A DNA stretch of 42,773 nucleotides from Rhodothermales bacterium (GCA_028284865.1 JANQQV010000019.1:1-42773), one strand, 5' to 3'; positions 17,252-25,358 are shown, counted from the first letter of the stretch. Notes: a model not told the origin generated them from the letters alone. Made by a program: numbers and translations.

Positions 17252-17525
17252 TCAACAGCGCGAACTTCTTGTAGAGGTTCTGGAAGAGGAGGCCGTCGCC
17301 GCAGCATGGCGCGTCTTGCTCTTCAATGACGAAGTACACACTTTCGATGAGGTGATTCGCCAGATCATCAAGGCGACCGGCTGCTCGCAAGGAAAGGCAG
17401 AAGACCTCACGTGGCAGGTACACAATCAGGGCAAGGCCCAGGTGTACGAGGGCGAATTCGAGGATTGCCTCAAAGTCGAATCAGTGCTCTCCGAGATCAA
17501 CCTGATTACGCGAATCGTGGGTTGA
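17232..17525 (+). CDS. clpS: ATP-dependent Clp protease adaptor ClpS
   Basis: 97 residues. WRVLLFNDEVHTFDEVI gives the N-degron pocket residues Asn32-Asp33, and His64 (WQVHNQGKAQV) completes it. ClpS delivers N-end-rule substrates to ClpA/ClpC with ClpP. The acidic N-terminal arm (ELLVEVLEEEAV) is longer than a minimal linker but normal for the family. The ATG at 17232 lies inside the end of purS (20-base overlap), so translation is probably coupled. No clpA or clpP is nearby. Confidence 0.95.
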   Translation: MSSPQPDQQRELLVEVLEEEAVAAAWRVLLFNDEVHTFDEVIRQIIKATGCSQGKAEDLTWQVHNQGKAQVYEGEFEDCLKVESVLSEINLITRIVG

Positions 17526-17594
17526 GCTGACGCTCAAGTGGTCGATCTGGCCGGTCCATCGGGTGAAGTTTTTGCCGTGAACAGGAAAAATGTG

Positions 17595-17620
17595 CAGCCT
17601 TTTTCCGGGTGCGAAGGCTG
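17595..17620 (+). terminator. Weak terminator-like hairpin after clpS
   Basis: CAGCCTT pairs with AAGGCTG across a 12-base loop, followed by ATTTTGATGGTTTT. It is 70 bases after the clpS stop. The stem is short and the T-tract interrupted, so it is only suggestive. Confidence 0.35.
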
Positions 17621-17729
17621 ATTTTGATGGTTTTCTGGGCGATTCGAGCGAAATGAGGGCAGATTGGACCGGGCGGCATGGTTGTTGGCCTTTCCTGGGT
17701 AGGACAACCAACCCCTCAGGTATGCCATC

Positions 17730-18494
17730 ATGCTCGTCACAACACGTAAAGTCTACTCGTCACTCGGGTTGATCATCGCCACACTCGTGGCCACCGCCCT
17801 TTTCTTCGCGCTTCCCTCGCTGGCTCAGGACCAGTCCGGATATGCAACCTGGTCGAACATGAACGACCACGGTCGCAAGACGGCATCTGGCGAACGCTAC
17901 GACCACCGCGCTCTCACTGCTGCTCACGCATCGTTGCCGTTCGACTCGATGGTTCGCGTCGTTAATGCTACGACCGGTGAGTCGGTTGTTGTTCGCATCA
18001 ACGATCGTCCGGACGCAGACCGCGACGCCCTGATCACGCTTTCCGGTGCGGCTGCGCGGCAGCTCGGGATGCATGACGATGGCCCCGGTATTGTGGACCT
18101 GACGGTCATGGATCTCGACCAGTCGGTCATTGTGGCCGCTTCGGACGAACAAGCAACCGAAAGCGAAACGCGCACTGTGCGCATGAACCGTGGTCCGTCC
18201 ATTGCGGACAACGTACCGACAGTCCCCGAACCCGAGCCTGTTCAGGAGTCGGTGGCAGACATCGAAATGACGTCCTGGTTCACGCTCCAGATCGGTTCAT
18301 TCGCGACTCGCGAAGGGGCCAATATCCTCGCTGAAGGATATGAGGAAGCCTGGGTGCGAGAAGTGCCCACGGAAGACGGCCAGGTCTATCGCGTCTATTT
18401 CAGTCGCTTTGATAGTGAAGCACCGGCCCGGACCGCCCAGAATCGCTTGTGGGCCGAAGGTCAGGACAGCTTCCTGCGCGTCGTCGACGTCTGA
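17730..18494 (+). CDS. RlpA-like double-psi beta-barrel protein with C-terminal SPOR domain
   Basis: 254 residues. There is a signal peptide (hydrophobic LGLIIATLVATALFFALPSLAQ), then an RlpA core at about 35-115 with TASGERYDHRALTAAHASLP, VVRINDRPD and ITLSGAAARQLGM. A linker rich in Pro/Glu/Val follows, then a SPOR domain at about 180-254 (WFTLQIGSFATREGAN, VYRVYFSRF). RlpA proteins are septal lytic transglycosylases or bind denuded glycan, and SPOR domains target the division septum. In this protein the barrel start GYATWSNMND replaces the usual GxASWYG, so lytic activity should not be assumed. A very strong terminator follows. Confidence 0.88.
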   Translation: MLVTTRKVYSSLGLIIATLVATALFFALPSLAQDQSGYATWSNMNDHGRKTASGERYDHRALTAAHASLPFDSMVRVVNATTGESVVVRINDRPDADRDALITLSGAAARQLGMHDDGPGIVDLTVMDLDQSVIVAASDEQATESETRTVRMNRGPSIADNVPTVPEPEPVQESVADIEMTSWFTLQIGSFATREGANILAEGYEEAWVREVPTEDGQVYRVYFSRFDSEAPARTAQNRLWAEGQDSFLRVVDV

Positions 18495-18517
18495 TCCCCC
18501 AATTTGAAAATCCGTGC

Positions 18518-18563
18518 AGACAGGGGCCGGGGTGGCGAATGCCACCCCGGCCCCTGTCGTTTT
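18518..18563 (+). terminator. Strong intrinsic terminator after the RlpA/SPOR gene
   Basis: An 18-pair perfect stem (arms 18519-18536 and 18541-18558, G/C-rich) with a GAAT tetraloop, followed by GTTTTC. It is by far the most stable hairpin in the window and cleanly separates the RlpA gene from the YigZ gene. Confidence 0.85.
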
Positions 18564-18654
18564 CAGGCTATATTGGGCATTGATCCTTTTCGAGACGCGC
18601 GCAGCGCTTTGCGGATCGCGAACCTTCTCTTGTCCAGTCCCTCCGCCTTACGAA

Positions 18655-19263
18655 ATGCCCGAACCCTACCTCATCCTCGACAAGCCCGGCCGGGCGGAGA
18701 TCAAGGTGAAAGGGTCCCGATTCATAGGGGAGGCGCTTCCGGTAGGTTCGGTCGAGGAAGCGGAGGCCGCACTACAAGCCATTCGGAAACGGGAGTACGA
18801 TGCGACGCATCACTGCAGTGCGTGGCGCATCGACCCTGAGGGACGCACTTTTCGCTACAGCGATGACGGCGAACCATCCAACTCGGCAGGGTCACCGATC
18901 TACCGCCAGATTGAAGGTCGGGACCTGTCAGGTGCCATCGTGGTCGTCACTCGATACTATGGCGGCAAGAAATTGGGTACTGGGGGGCTGATTCGAGCCT
19001 ACGCAGAGGCCGCTTCGCTAGCCCTCGACGAGGCGACCTTCAAGGAGATCATTCCGCGAACGAGGATCACGATCCGATTCGGGTATGAGGACACGTCCCC
19101 AGCCATGCACCTCATCGGACAGTTCGACACCCTGATTTCCGACACACGCTACTCGGACGACACCGAGATCGACGTGGATGTGCGTGATCGCGATGTAGAG
19201 GCCTTCTCGAATGGTTTCGTGGAAGCACTGAGCGGTCGGGGACAGCTGGAAACCCGCAGCTAG
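18655..19263 (+). CDS. YigZ / IMPACT-family protein
   Basis: 202 residues from the ATG at 18655 (MPEPYLILDKPG). The open frame goes back to 18514 but crosses the terminator, so that start is rejected. The UPF0029 N-terminal domain has KVKGSRFIGEA, THHCSAWRI, SDDGEPSNSAGSPI and VVVTRYYGGKKLGTGGLIRAY, all hallmark segments. The C-terminal DUF1949 ferredoxin-like domain fills residues about 135-200. The eukaryotic relative IMPACT modulates translation control; the bacterial role is unclear. It converges with rnhA, two bases between the stops. Confidence 0.92.
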   Translation: MPEPYLILDKPGRAEIKVKGSRFIGEALPVGSVEEAEAALQAIRKREYDATHHCSAWRIDPEGRTFRYSDDGEPSNSAGSPIYRQIEGRDLSGAIVVVTRYYGGKKLGTGGLIRAYAEAASLALDEATFKEIIPRTRITIRFGYEDTSPAMHLIGQFDTLISDTRYSDDTEIDVDVRDRDVEAFSNGFVEALSGRGQLETRS

Positions 19264-19265
19264 AC

Positions 19266-19706
19266 CTATTGAAGCTTCATGGCTTCGACAGCCAATCGGT
19301 CCACCCGGTTGTTGAGTTCATCATCCGCATGTCCCTTGACCTTGACGAAGGTCACCTCGTGCGTCTCCATCATCTTCAACAGCGCTTTCCAGAGATCCTG
19401 ATTCTTGACGGGTTTCTTGCCTGCCGTCATCCAGCCTCGCCGGATCCAGTTGTCAATCCATCCTTCGTTGAAGGCGTTGGCGATGTATGCGCTGTCCGTA
19501 TGGACAGCCACAGAGCAGGGCTCTTTCAGGACGCGCAAAGACTCGACCACGGCGGCCAGCTCCATGCGATTGTTTGTAGTCTCTCGTTCAGCACCAGTCA
19601 CCACGCGCTCATGTCCATTGAACATAAGCAGGCCAGCCCAGCCGCCAGGACCGGGATTGCCGCTGCAAGCGCCGTCGGTATAGAGAGTTATGTGTTTGCG
19701 AGCCAA
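19266..19706 (-). CDS. rnhA: Ribonuclease HI
   Basis: 146 residues, the usual length. The active-site carboxylates Asp11 (YTDGACSGNPGPGG), Glu49 (NRMEL), Asp71 (HTDSAY) and Asp136 (NRVDRLA) are present, with His126 in VKGHADD. It also has the basic handle region (WIRRGWMTAGKKPVKNQDLW). It cuts RNA in RNA-DNA hybrids during replication and R-loop removal. It is divergent from obgE with 139 bases between starts. Confidence 0.96.
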   Translation of the reverse strand: MARKHITLYTDGACSGNPGPGGWAGLLMFNGHERVVTGAERETTNNRMELAAVVESLRVLKEPCSVAVHTDSAYIANAFNEGWIDNWIRRGWMTAGKKPVKNQDLWKALLKMMETHEVTFVKVKGHADDELNNRVDRLAVEAMKLQ

Positions 19707-19810
19707 GGGTCAATGGGGAAAGCAGTCCGGAAAGCAGCAGGATACCACATTCCTGATCAGTCTTAAACGAAGGATTGAAGCAATTGCCGATCAACCCCTC
19801 CATCTGTGAG

Positions 19811-19816
19811 TATACT
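19811..19816 (+). promoter_or_regulatory. Possible -10 box upstream of obgE
   Basis: TATACT lies 30 bases before the obgE ATG. A TTGCCG at 19784-19789 is too far (21-base spacer) for a normal -35, so only the -10 is offered. Confidence 0.25.
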
Positions 19817-19845
19817 CTCCCCGAATTGAACCACCGACGGCCAGC

Positions 19846-20865
19846 ATGAAGTTTGTAGACTATGTAACGATCACTGTTCGCAGTGGGAAAGGCGGATCCG
19901 GATCAGTCTCGTTCCGGCGCGAGAAGTACGCGCCGAAAGGTGGGCCTGACGGTGGAGACGGGGGAGAAGGCGGGTCGATTTCTTTGGTTGCCGACACCCA
20001 TCTGTACACTCTGCTTGACCATCGCTATAACCGGCACCACTTCGCCGAAAACGGCCATTCTGGATCCTCTAACAACAAAACTGGACGCGACGGGGAAAAT
20101 ATTGTCTTGAAGGTCCCGGTTGGAACGGTGGTGAAGGATTCGGATACCGGCGCTTTTTTGGGTGAACTTCTTCAGGAAGGAGACACACTGGTGCTGGCCA
20201 AAGGTGGGCGAGGAGGCAAAGGGAATACGTTTTTCAAAAGCGCCACCAATCAGACCCCCCGCCACGCACAGCCAGGAGAGCCAGGTGAAGAGCGGAACAT
20301 CACTTTCGAATTGAAGCTGCTCGCGGATGTGGGCCTGGTTGGATTCCCGAATGCAGGAAAAAGCACACTGGTTTCGAGTCTGTCTGCAGCACGACCGAAG
20401 GTGGCTGACTACCCGTTCACGACACTCGAGCCGTCATTGGGCGTCGTCTCGATGGAGGACTTCCAGTCCTTTGTGATCGCTGACATTCCTGGGATCATCG
20501 AGGGTGCGGCCGAGGGAAAAGGATTGGGCATCCAGTTCCTGAAGCATATTGAGCGCAATGCGGTGCTGCTTTTCCTGATTCCAATCACATCCGAGGATCC
20601 TGCAGCCGAGTATGCCACGCTGCTTTCCGAGCTGGAATCGTTCAATCCTGAGATGCTGAAGAAGCCTCGAATGGTCGGGCTGTCCAAGATCGATCTCGTG
20701 CCTCAGGACATCATGACTGAGATGCTGGACGATGCTCGGGGTTCGCTTCCGGATGACTTGGAAGTACTCGCGTTCAGTTCTGTGGCGAGGATGGAGCTCG
20801 AACCCTTGAAACGAGCTCTGTGGGCGCACGTGCAGCGAGCGCATTCCTACGACATTGAGGACTGA
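19846..20865 (+). CDS. obgE: Obg-family GTPase
   Basis: 339 residues. The glycine-rich Obg domain (1-158) has KGGSGSVSFRREKYAPKGGP and GGRGGKGN. The G domain has GFPNAGKST (G1), DIPG (G3) and SKID in the G4 place, where most GTPases have NKxD. The Ser for Asn variant at G4 is, as far as I know, usual in Bacteroidota Obg. There is no long C-terminal extension. The protein binds the 50S subunit and links GTP/ppGpp levels to ribosome assembly and growth. dprA starts at or just after its stop, so they are co-transcribed. Confidence 0.96.
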   Translation: MKFVDYVTITVRSGKGGSGSVSFRREKYAPKGGPDGGDGGEGGSISLVADTHLYTLLDHRYNRHHFAENGHSGSSNNKTGRDGENIVLKVPVGTVVKDSDTGAFLGELLQEGDTLVLAKGGRGGKGNTFFKSATNQTPRHAQPGEPGEERNITFELKLLADVGLVGFPNAGKSTLVSSLSAARPKVADYPFTTLEPSLGVVSMEDFQSFVIADIPGIIEGAAEGKGLGIQFLKHIERNAVLLFLIPITSEDPAAEYATLLSELESFNPEMLKKPRMVGLSKIDLVPQDIMTEMLDDARGSLPDDLEVLAFSSVARMELEPLKRALWAHVQRAHSYDIED

Positions 20866-22033
20866 TTCCAGTCCGGTGACATCGCGGGAACGTAAATGGA
20901 AGGTGCTCGACGATGCGCAACGATCGTACGAGGTTCGTGCTCTTGTTGCACTGGCCGGGATCGAGGGAATAGGGCCGTCCCGAATGGCTCGGTTGCTGAA
21001 TGAGTTTGGCGCTGCATCAGCTGTTCTGGCAGCCGATCAGCGTGATTTAGTTGATCGCGGTCGCATGAGCGAACACGGCGCTGCAATCGTAGCTGACACG
21101 AAGGCAGTCGGCGAAGGTCATCCGATCACGGCGTATTTGGGAGAAGACCATCCGCATGGCAGGCTGGTGGTGTACTCGGATCGCGACTATCCCGAACTGC
21201 TTCGTCAGCTGTCACAGCCGCCCATGTGGTACTGGGAGAAAGGCCAACGCGCCTCCGATCGAGCACTGCATGTAGCCATCGTCGGATCGCGTCGCGCTAC
21301 GGTTCGAGGAAAGGCGCTGGCCATGGATTGGGCATATAAGCTGGCTTCCATCGGTATCACCGTGGTCAGTGGGCTTGCAGAGGGCATAGATACTGCAGCT
21401 CATCGTGGTGCCTTGGACAGCGGGGGACACACGATTGGAGTCATGGGAACAGGAATGGATCGTGTTTATCCGGTCGCGAACAGGGCCCTGGCATCTGAGA
21501 TCAGCGAACACAGTCTGTTGATGACCGAATTCTCGCCGGGAACGGGAGCACGCGCACATCACTTTCCTCGCCGGAATCGCATCATTGCTGGGCTCTGTCA
21601 GGCCGTCATCGTCATGGAGGCCGCCAAAGGATCCGGATCGCTGATCACAGCTAAAATTGCTCAAGATCATGGCCGTGAAGTCGGTATCGTTCCGGGCAGG
21701 CCCGGTGATGCAAATGCACGAGGAGCGAACGCGGCCATCAAGGAAAACCTGGGCGCTCTGGTGTTCTCAATCGAAGATGTTCTCGAGCTGTTGGGGTACA
21801 CCGACCATGTTCACAACAGCCGAAAAACACCGACTCCAGTGCTTGAAAGCAACCTTGATCCGGATGTAGCACGAACGGTGGAACGAGTCGTCCATGCCGG
21901 TCCTGTTTCCTTTGAGAAAGTCTCGGATTCAACCGGAATACCTCACGAAACCCTCGAGGAGGTGCTTCTCTCGTTGCTCTCCGAAGGCCGAATTGTTCTT
22001 GACGGCAACCAGCGATACTGCAAGGCTTCGTGA
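20855..22033 (+). CDS. dprA: DNA-processing protein DprA
   Basis: 392 residues if TTG at 20855 is used (11 bases inside obgE); a GTG at 20876 would give 385. Neither has a clear ribosome site. A helix-hairpin-helix-like N-terminus (ALAGIEGIGPSRMARLL) is followed by the SLOG Rossmann core: AIVGSRRATVRGKALA, VVSGLAEGIDTAAHRGAL, TIGVMGTGMDRVYP, FPRRNRIIAGL and GSGSLITAKIA. A winged-helix tail covers about 325-392. DprA loads RecA on incoming single-stranded DNA during natural transformation. No other competence gene is in the window. Confidence 0.95.
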   Translation: MRTDSSPVTSRERKWKVLDDAQRSYEVRALVALAGIEGIGPSRMARLLNEFGAASAVLAADQRDLVDRGRMSEHGAAIVADTKAVGEGHPITAYLGEDHPHGRLVVYSDRDYPELLRQLSQPPMWYWEKGQRASDRALHVAIVGSRRATVRGKALAMDWAYKLASIGITVVSGLAEGIDTAAHRGALDSGGHTIGVMGTGMDRVYPVANRALASEISEHSLLMTEFSPGTGARAHHFPRRNRIIAGLCQAVIVMEAAKGSGSLITAKIAQDHGREVGIVPGRPGDANARGANAAIKENLGALVFSIEDVLELLGYTDHVHNSRKTPTPVLESNLDPDVARTVERVVHAGPVSFEKVSDSTGIPHETLEEVLLSLLSEGRIVLDGNQRYCKAS

Positions 22034-22071
22034 GTCGTAGCGCCGGATGACCGTCAGAAAAACGGCTGGGC

Positions 22072-22114
22072 AAAAAGAAAGGCAGCCAGTCGACCCCACC
22101 GACGACTGGCTGCC
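22072..22114 (-). terminator. Intrinsic terminator on the minus strand with no minus-strand gene before it
   Basis: A perfect 12-pair stem (GGCAGCCAGTCG / CGACTGGCTGCC, 10-base loop). On the minus strand it is followed by TTTCTTTTT. On the plus strand no T-run follows. The only sequence it could terminate is the noncoding stretch 22115-22356 or antisense transcription from rluD. Confidence 0.7.
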
Positions 22115-22124
22115 ATTGTATGTG

Positions 22125-22199
22125 AAAACCGAAGGGTAGAGGTGTTGCCAGTTGACCCAAGCGGTACACGATTGCGTGGACGGCAAAACCGAGGGGTAG
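22125..22199. repeat. Direct repeat of 15 bases with a 60-base period
   Basis: AAAACCGAAGGGTAG at 22125-22139 and AAAACCGAGGGGTAG at 22185-22199, one base different. On the minus strand the units read CTACCCYTCGGTTTT, exposing a C-rich motif twice. Confidence 0.6.
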
Positions 22200-22206
22200 T
22201 TGCGCT

Positions 22207-22247
22207 CAGTCGGAGAAAAACTGCGAATGAGTTTCCTTCTCCGACTG
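22207..22247. repeat. Long hairpin in the dprA-rluD gap
   Basis: CAGTCGGAGAA pairs with TTCTCCGACTG (11 perfect pairs). Inside it AAACT pairs with AGTTT, leaving a 2-base bulge and a 7-base loop. No T-run follows on either strand, so it reads as a structural RNA element rather than a terminator. Confidence 0.6.
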
Positions 22248-22356
22248 GTTCATTTCGCGTTGGTTCGAGTCTCGGAGTCCGACCTGAGTGACGGAGTTCT
22301 TCTCCGAGGTCGGCCGGTCGGGGATCATTTGTATGGGCCAAACCCTAAACTGCAGC

Positions 22357-23457
22357 ATGAGCGAACCAGAACGGCAACCCACGGAGTTCAGATTTGACGT
22401 TCCCTCCGGCTATCAAGGCGGGGAGCGGTTAGATGTGTACCTGACCGGATTCCTGCTTAATGCGACCCGGGCAAGAGTCCAGAAAGGCATCAAGGATGGC
22501 CGGGTGGTTGTGAATGATCAGGTGATCAAGAAGGCATCCCGGGTTGTTCAGGCGGGTGATGTCATCGTCTGCACCCTGATGAAGCCACCACCGATGGACA
22601 TCCTGCCGGAAGACATTCCGCTCGATATCCGCTACGAGGATGACCATCTACTAGTGGTCAACAAGGCTGCAGGCATGGTCGTTCATCCTGCATTCGGCCA
22701 TCGCACAGGGACCATGGTGCATGCATTGCTTCATCACCTGGGTTCTGGACCCATTCTGGTGGAGTCTGCTTCCAGCTCAGAAGAAGAGTCTGAGGACGAC
22801 GACTCGGCAGGTGGCTTGTCAACCGTGAACCTGGCGCCTCGATTTGAAGGAGATGTCGTGCTTCGTCCGGGGATTGTCCATCGACTTGACAAGGACACGA
22901 GTGGCTTGTTGGTGGTTGCGAAGAATGATCGGGTCCACGCCGGTCTCGCCAAGCAGTTTGCTGAAAGGACCTCTCGTCGACGATATCTGGCCATTGTTTG
23001 GGGCGTTCCGGATCCGAAAGAGGGCTCGGTCCGGACTGATTTGGCCAGAGACGTTCGCGACAGACGCAAGATGGCCACGGTGGAGGAAGGCAAAGGAAAG
23101 CACGCCATCACCCATTACAAGCTTGTTGAGCCTTTTGGCTATACGGCTCTTTGCGAATTCAAGTTGGAGACCGGTCGAACCCATCAAATCAGGGTTCACG
23201 CGGCTCACATCGCTCACCCGATATTCGGCGATACCGTATACGGCGGCGACCGGATACGGTACGGCAAGGATGAGGGCCAGCGCCGTGCGTTCTACAACAA
23301 TCTGTTCAAGGCGCTTCCCCGACAGGCTTTGCATGCCCGATCACTTGGGTTCACTCATCCGATAACGGGTGAGGAGCTTGATTTTGAAGTCGAATTGCCC
23401 GAAGACATGGAGATCGTACTCGAGCGACTTCGCAAGGTCGATCTGGTCAGGGCGTGA
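22357..23457 (+). CDS. rluD: RluD/RluA-family 23S rRNA pseudouridine synthase
   Basis: 366 residues from the ATG at 22357 (MSEPERQPTE). The open frame to 22288 is not protein-like. An S4 RNA-binding domain (about 24-75, RLDVYLTGFLLNATRARVQKGI) precedes the catalytic domain, which has the motif II HRLDKDTSG with catalytic Asp178. GRTHQIRVH and the C-terminal ALHARSLGFTHP also match. An acidic serine-rich insertion (about 138-151, SSSEEESEDDD) sits between the first strand set and motif II; it is not part of the standard fold. Expected target: helix 69 uridines of 23S rRNA, though other RluA subtypes cannot be excluded. Confidence 0.92.
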   Translation: MSEPERQPTEFRFDVPSGYQGGERLDVYLTGFLLNATRARVQKGIKDGRVVVNDQVIKKASRVVQAGDVIVCTLMKPPPMDILPEDIPLDIRYEDDHLLVVNKAAGMVVHPAFGHRTGTMVHALLHHLGSGPILVESASSSEEESEDDDSAGGLSTVNLAPRFEGDVVLRPGIVHRLDKDTSGLLVVAKNDRVHAGLAKQFAERTSRRRYLAIVWGVPDPKEGSVRTDLARDVRDRRKMATVEEGKGKHAITHYKLVEPFGYTALCEFKLETGRTHQIRVHAAHIAHPIFGDTVYGGDRIRYGKDEGQRRAFYNNLFKALPRQALHARSLGFTHPITGEELDFEVELPEDMEIVLERLRKVDLVRA

Positions 23458-23596
23458 TCGGAGATTGCATTTAGGCTGCAACACCGAGGGCGTTTCTTGG
23501 TAGATTGCCGCCGACCTCCTTTGACCTGTCGTCTGACAGGCACTGCAAGCCAGTATTCGGGAGGCTACCCTTCAAAACCGTTCACGCTGCTGCATC

Positions 23597-24061
23597 ATGG
23601 AATTGTCCAAGCTTCTGGATACAACCAACGTCGCTGTTGGGATTGATGCATCTGACAAGCACGCCCTGATCGACGCTGTTGTCGACCTCGTGGCAGACAA
23701 GGAAGCGGTTCTTGACCTGGACGCCATGCGCCAGGCCGTCCATGACCGGGAAAAAACCATGTCGACCGGGGTGGGCAAAGGACTAGGATTGCCCCACGCA
23801 AAGACTTCAGCCGTGAAAGGCATCCTTGCAGCTCTGGCCGTGACACGTAATCCGGTTGAATTCGAGGCCATCGACAACGAGCCGGTCCGCATCGTCTTCC
23901 TTCTGGTGGGACGACAGGATGCCAAAAGCCAGCATGTTCGCATTCTCAGCCGGATTTCGCGGATGATGAATCAGAAGGACACCAGGGAGCGCGTACTTTC
24001 GGCTTCCTCCGCGAAGGAGTTGCTGTCGATCATCCACGACGTCGAGACCCAATTGAATTAG
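23597..24061 (+). CDS. PTS EIIA (PtsN / fructose-type) domain protein
   Basis: 154 residues, a single EIIA domain of the fructose/nitrogen type. The phospho-acceptor histidine is His67 in GLGLPHAKT. MSTGVGKG before it, and VRIVFLLVGRQDAKSQHVRILSRISRM after it, are the usual conserved segments. No EIIB, EIIC, HPr or EI is nearby, so it is more likely a regulatory EIIA (PtsN-like) than part of a sugar transporter. hisS follows after 3 bases, so it is expressed with an aminoacyl-tRNA synthetase. The 139-base gap upstream holds a small hairpin (CCTGTC-GTCT-GACAGG at 23525-23540). Confidence 0.9.
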   Translation: MELSKLLDTTNVAVGIDASDKHALIDAVVDLVADKEAVLDLDAMRQAVHDREKTMSTGVGKGLGLPHAKTSAVKGILAALAVTRNPVEFEAIDNEPVRIVFLLVGRQDAKSQHVRILSRISRMMNQKDTRERVLSASSAKELLSIIHDVETQLN

Positions 24062-24064
24062 GGA

Positions 24065-25351
24065 ATGAAGAGCTTCAAATCGATTCCTGGCACCTTTGAC
24101 ATCCTTCCGGATGGCTACAGCGCCGGTGGTGACACGATTGCTCCGTCCCGAATGTGGCGTCACTTGGAAGCGGTCGTCCACCGAATCATGGCAAGCTATG
24201 GGGCCGAGGAGATCCGGACGCCCATCCTGGAGCCGACTGAGCTTATCGCTCGAGGCATCGGAGCGCTGACAGACATCGTCACCAAAGAGATGTTTGCCTT
24301 CGAGCGCGGATCGACGCACTACGTCATGCGACCCGAAGTCACCGCGCCGGTCATGCGCTCCTACTTGCAGCACAACCTTGCGCAACGTGGCGGAACCCAG
24401 CGGCTGTACTATATCGGGCCTTGTTTTCGAGCAGAACGGCCCCAGAAAGGGCGCTACCGTCAATTCCATCAGTTTGGTCTTGAGGTCATCGGATCAGAAG
24501 ATGCGCGCGCGGACGCCGAAGCCATCACGTCGTTGCGGGACGTTATCCGCGAATTGGGGCTGAAGCAGTACACGCTGCGATTGAACTCGCTCGGCGATGC
24601 TGACAGCCGGCCAGCTTACAAAGCGGCACTCGTGGATTTCCTGACGCCCAAAGCCGACCAGCTCTCAGACATCAGTCGGAAACGCCTTGAGACCAATCCA
24701 TTGAGGATTCTCGACACCAAGAGTGAGAAGGAGCAGGCGTTGCTGGCTGACGCTCCGCTGCTGAGTGATTTCATTGACGAGTCCAGTCGTGAGCATCACG
24801 AAATGGTCAAGGAGTTGCTGACTGATGTCGGCGTCGACTTCGTAGAAGATCCGTTCCTGGTGCGCGGTCTCGATTACTACAGTCGAACGGCGTTTGAATT
24901 CGAGAGCCCTCTGCTTGGCGCCCAGAGTTCATTTGCCGGTGGAGGCCGATACGACCTGCTTTCAAAAGAAGTGGGATCGAAACAAGTCGTGCCTGCCGTG
25001 GGGTTTGCCGCGGGAATGGAGCGCATCCTGTTGGCGTGCGCCGCCGAGGAGATCGCTGGGCCGCATCGAACTGTCGTGGACGTTTTCATCGTCGCGCTGG
25101 GCGATGCCGCCATGAAATGGACATTCGAAGGGGCAGCTCGCCTGCGTGAATCCGGTCTGGACGTTGCTTTCGACCTGAAAGGCCGCTCGATGAAGGCTCA
25201 GATGCGGGAAGCAAATCGTCAGGAGGCCCGATTTGTGGCCATTGTGGGGGACGACGAACTGGCAGCTGGTGAAGTACAACTCAAAGACATGTCCACTGGA
25301 GAACAGTCCTCTGTTTCGCTGACGGACATCCCGACTCGCGTCAACGCCTGA
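24065..25351 (+). CDS. hisS: Histidyl-tRNA synthetase
   Basis: 428 residues, normal for bacterial HisRS. Motif 1 lies in the ILEPTELIARGIG region. Motif 2 is FRAERPQKGRYRQFHQFG, the histidine-specific motif is LVRGLDYYSRTAFEFE, and motif 3 is near GFAAGMERILLA. The C-terminal anticodon domain (from about 335) has VDVFIVALGD. It begins 3 bases after the EIIA gene and ends 7 bases before lgt, forming a compact plus-strand operon. Confidence 0.97.
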   Translation: MKSFKSIPGTFDILPDGYSAGGDTIAPSRMWRHLEAVVHRIMASYGAEEIRTPILEPTELIARGIGALTDIVTKEMFAFERGSTHYVMRPEVTAPVMRSYLQHNLAQRGGTQRLYYIGPCFRAERPQKGRYRQFHQFGLEVIGSEDARADAEAITSLRDVIRELGLKQYTLRLNSLGDADSRPAYKAALVDFLTPKADQLSDISRKRLETNPLRILDTKSEKEQALLADAPLLSDFIDESSREHHEMVKELLTDVGVDFVEDPFLVRGLDYYSRTAFEFESPLLGAQSSFAGGGRYDLLSKEVGSKQVVPAVGFAAGMERILLACAAEEIAGPHRTVVDVFIVALGDAAMKWTFEGAARLRESGLDVAFDLKGRSMKAQMREANRQEARFVAIVGDDELAAGEVQLKDMSTGEQSSVSLTDIPTRVNA

Positions 25352-25358
25352 GGCCATC

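Larger units (their letters stand above)
22034..22356. other. Structured noncoding gap between dprA and rluD (323 bases)
   Basis: No open frame here resembles a protein. The region carries a minus-strand intrinsic terminator (22072-22114), a 15-base direct repeat spaced exactly 60 bases (22125 and 22185), a long hairpin at 22207-22247, and overlapping alternative pairings around 22270-22315 (CTCGGAG with CTCCGAG, or CCGACCT with AGGTCGG). It fits an RNA gene on the minus strand or a folded rluD leader. Confidence 0.6.

Noticed and set aside
18514..18654. Upstream start for the YigZ gene
   Set aside because: It would translate through the strong terminator stem of the preceding gene.
22250..22285. 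tRNA-like T-loop sequence GGTTCGAGTC
   Set aside because: The flanking five-base arms do not pair and no anticodon or acceptor stem can be built around it.
22054..22341. A 95-codon minus-strand open frame across the dprA-rluD gap
   Set aside because: Its translation is Arg/Pro-rich without any domain pattern and it crosses the terminator stem; better read as noncoding RNA sequence.
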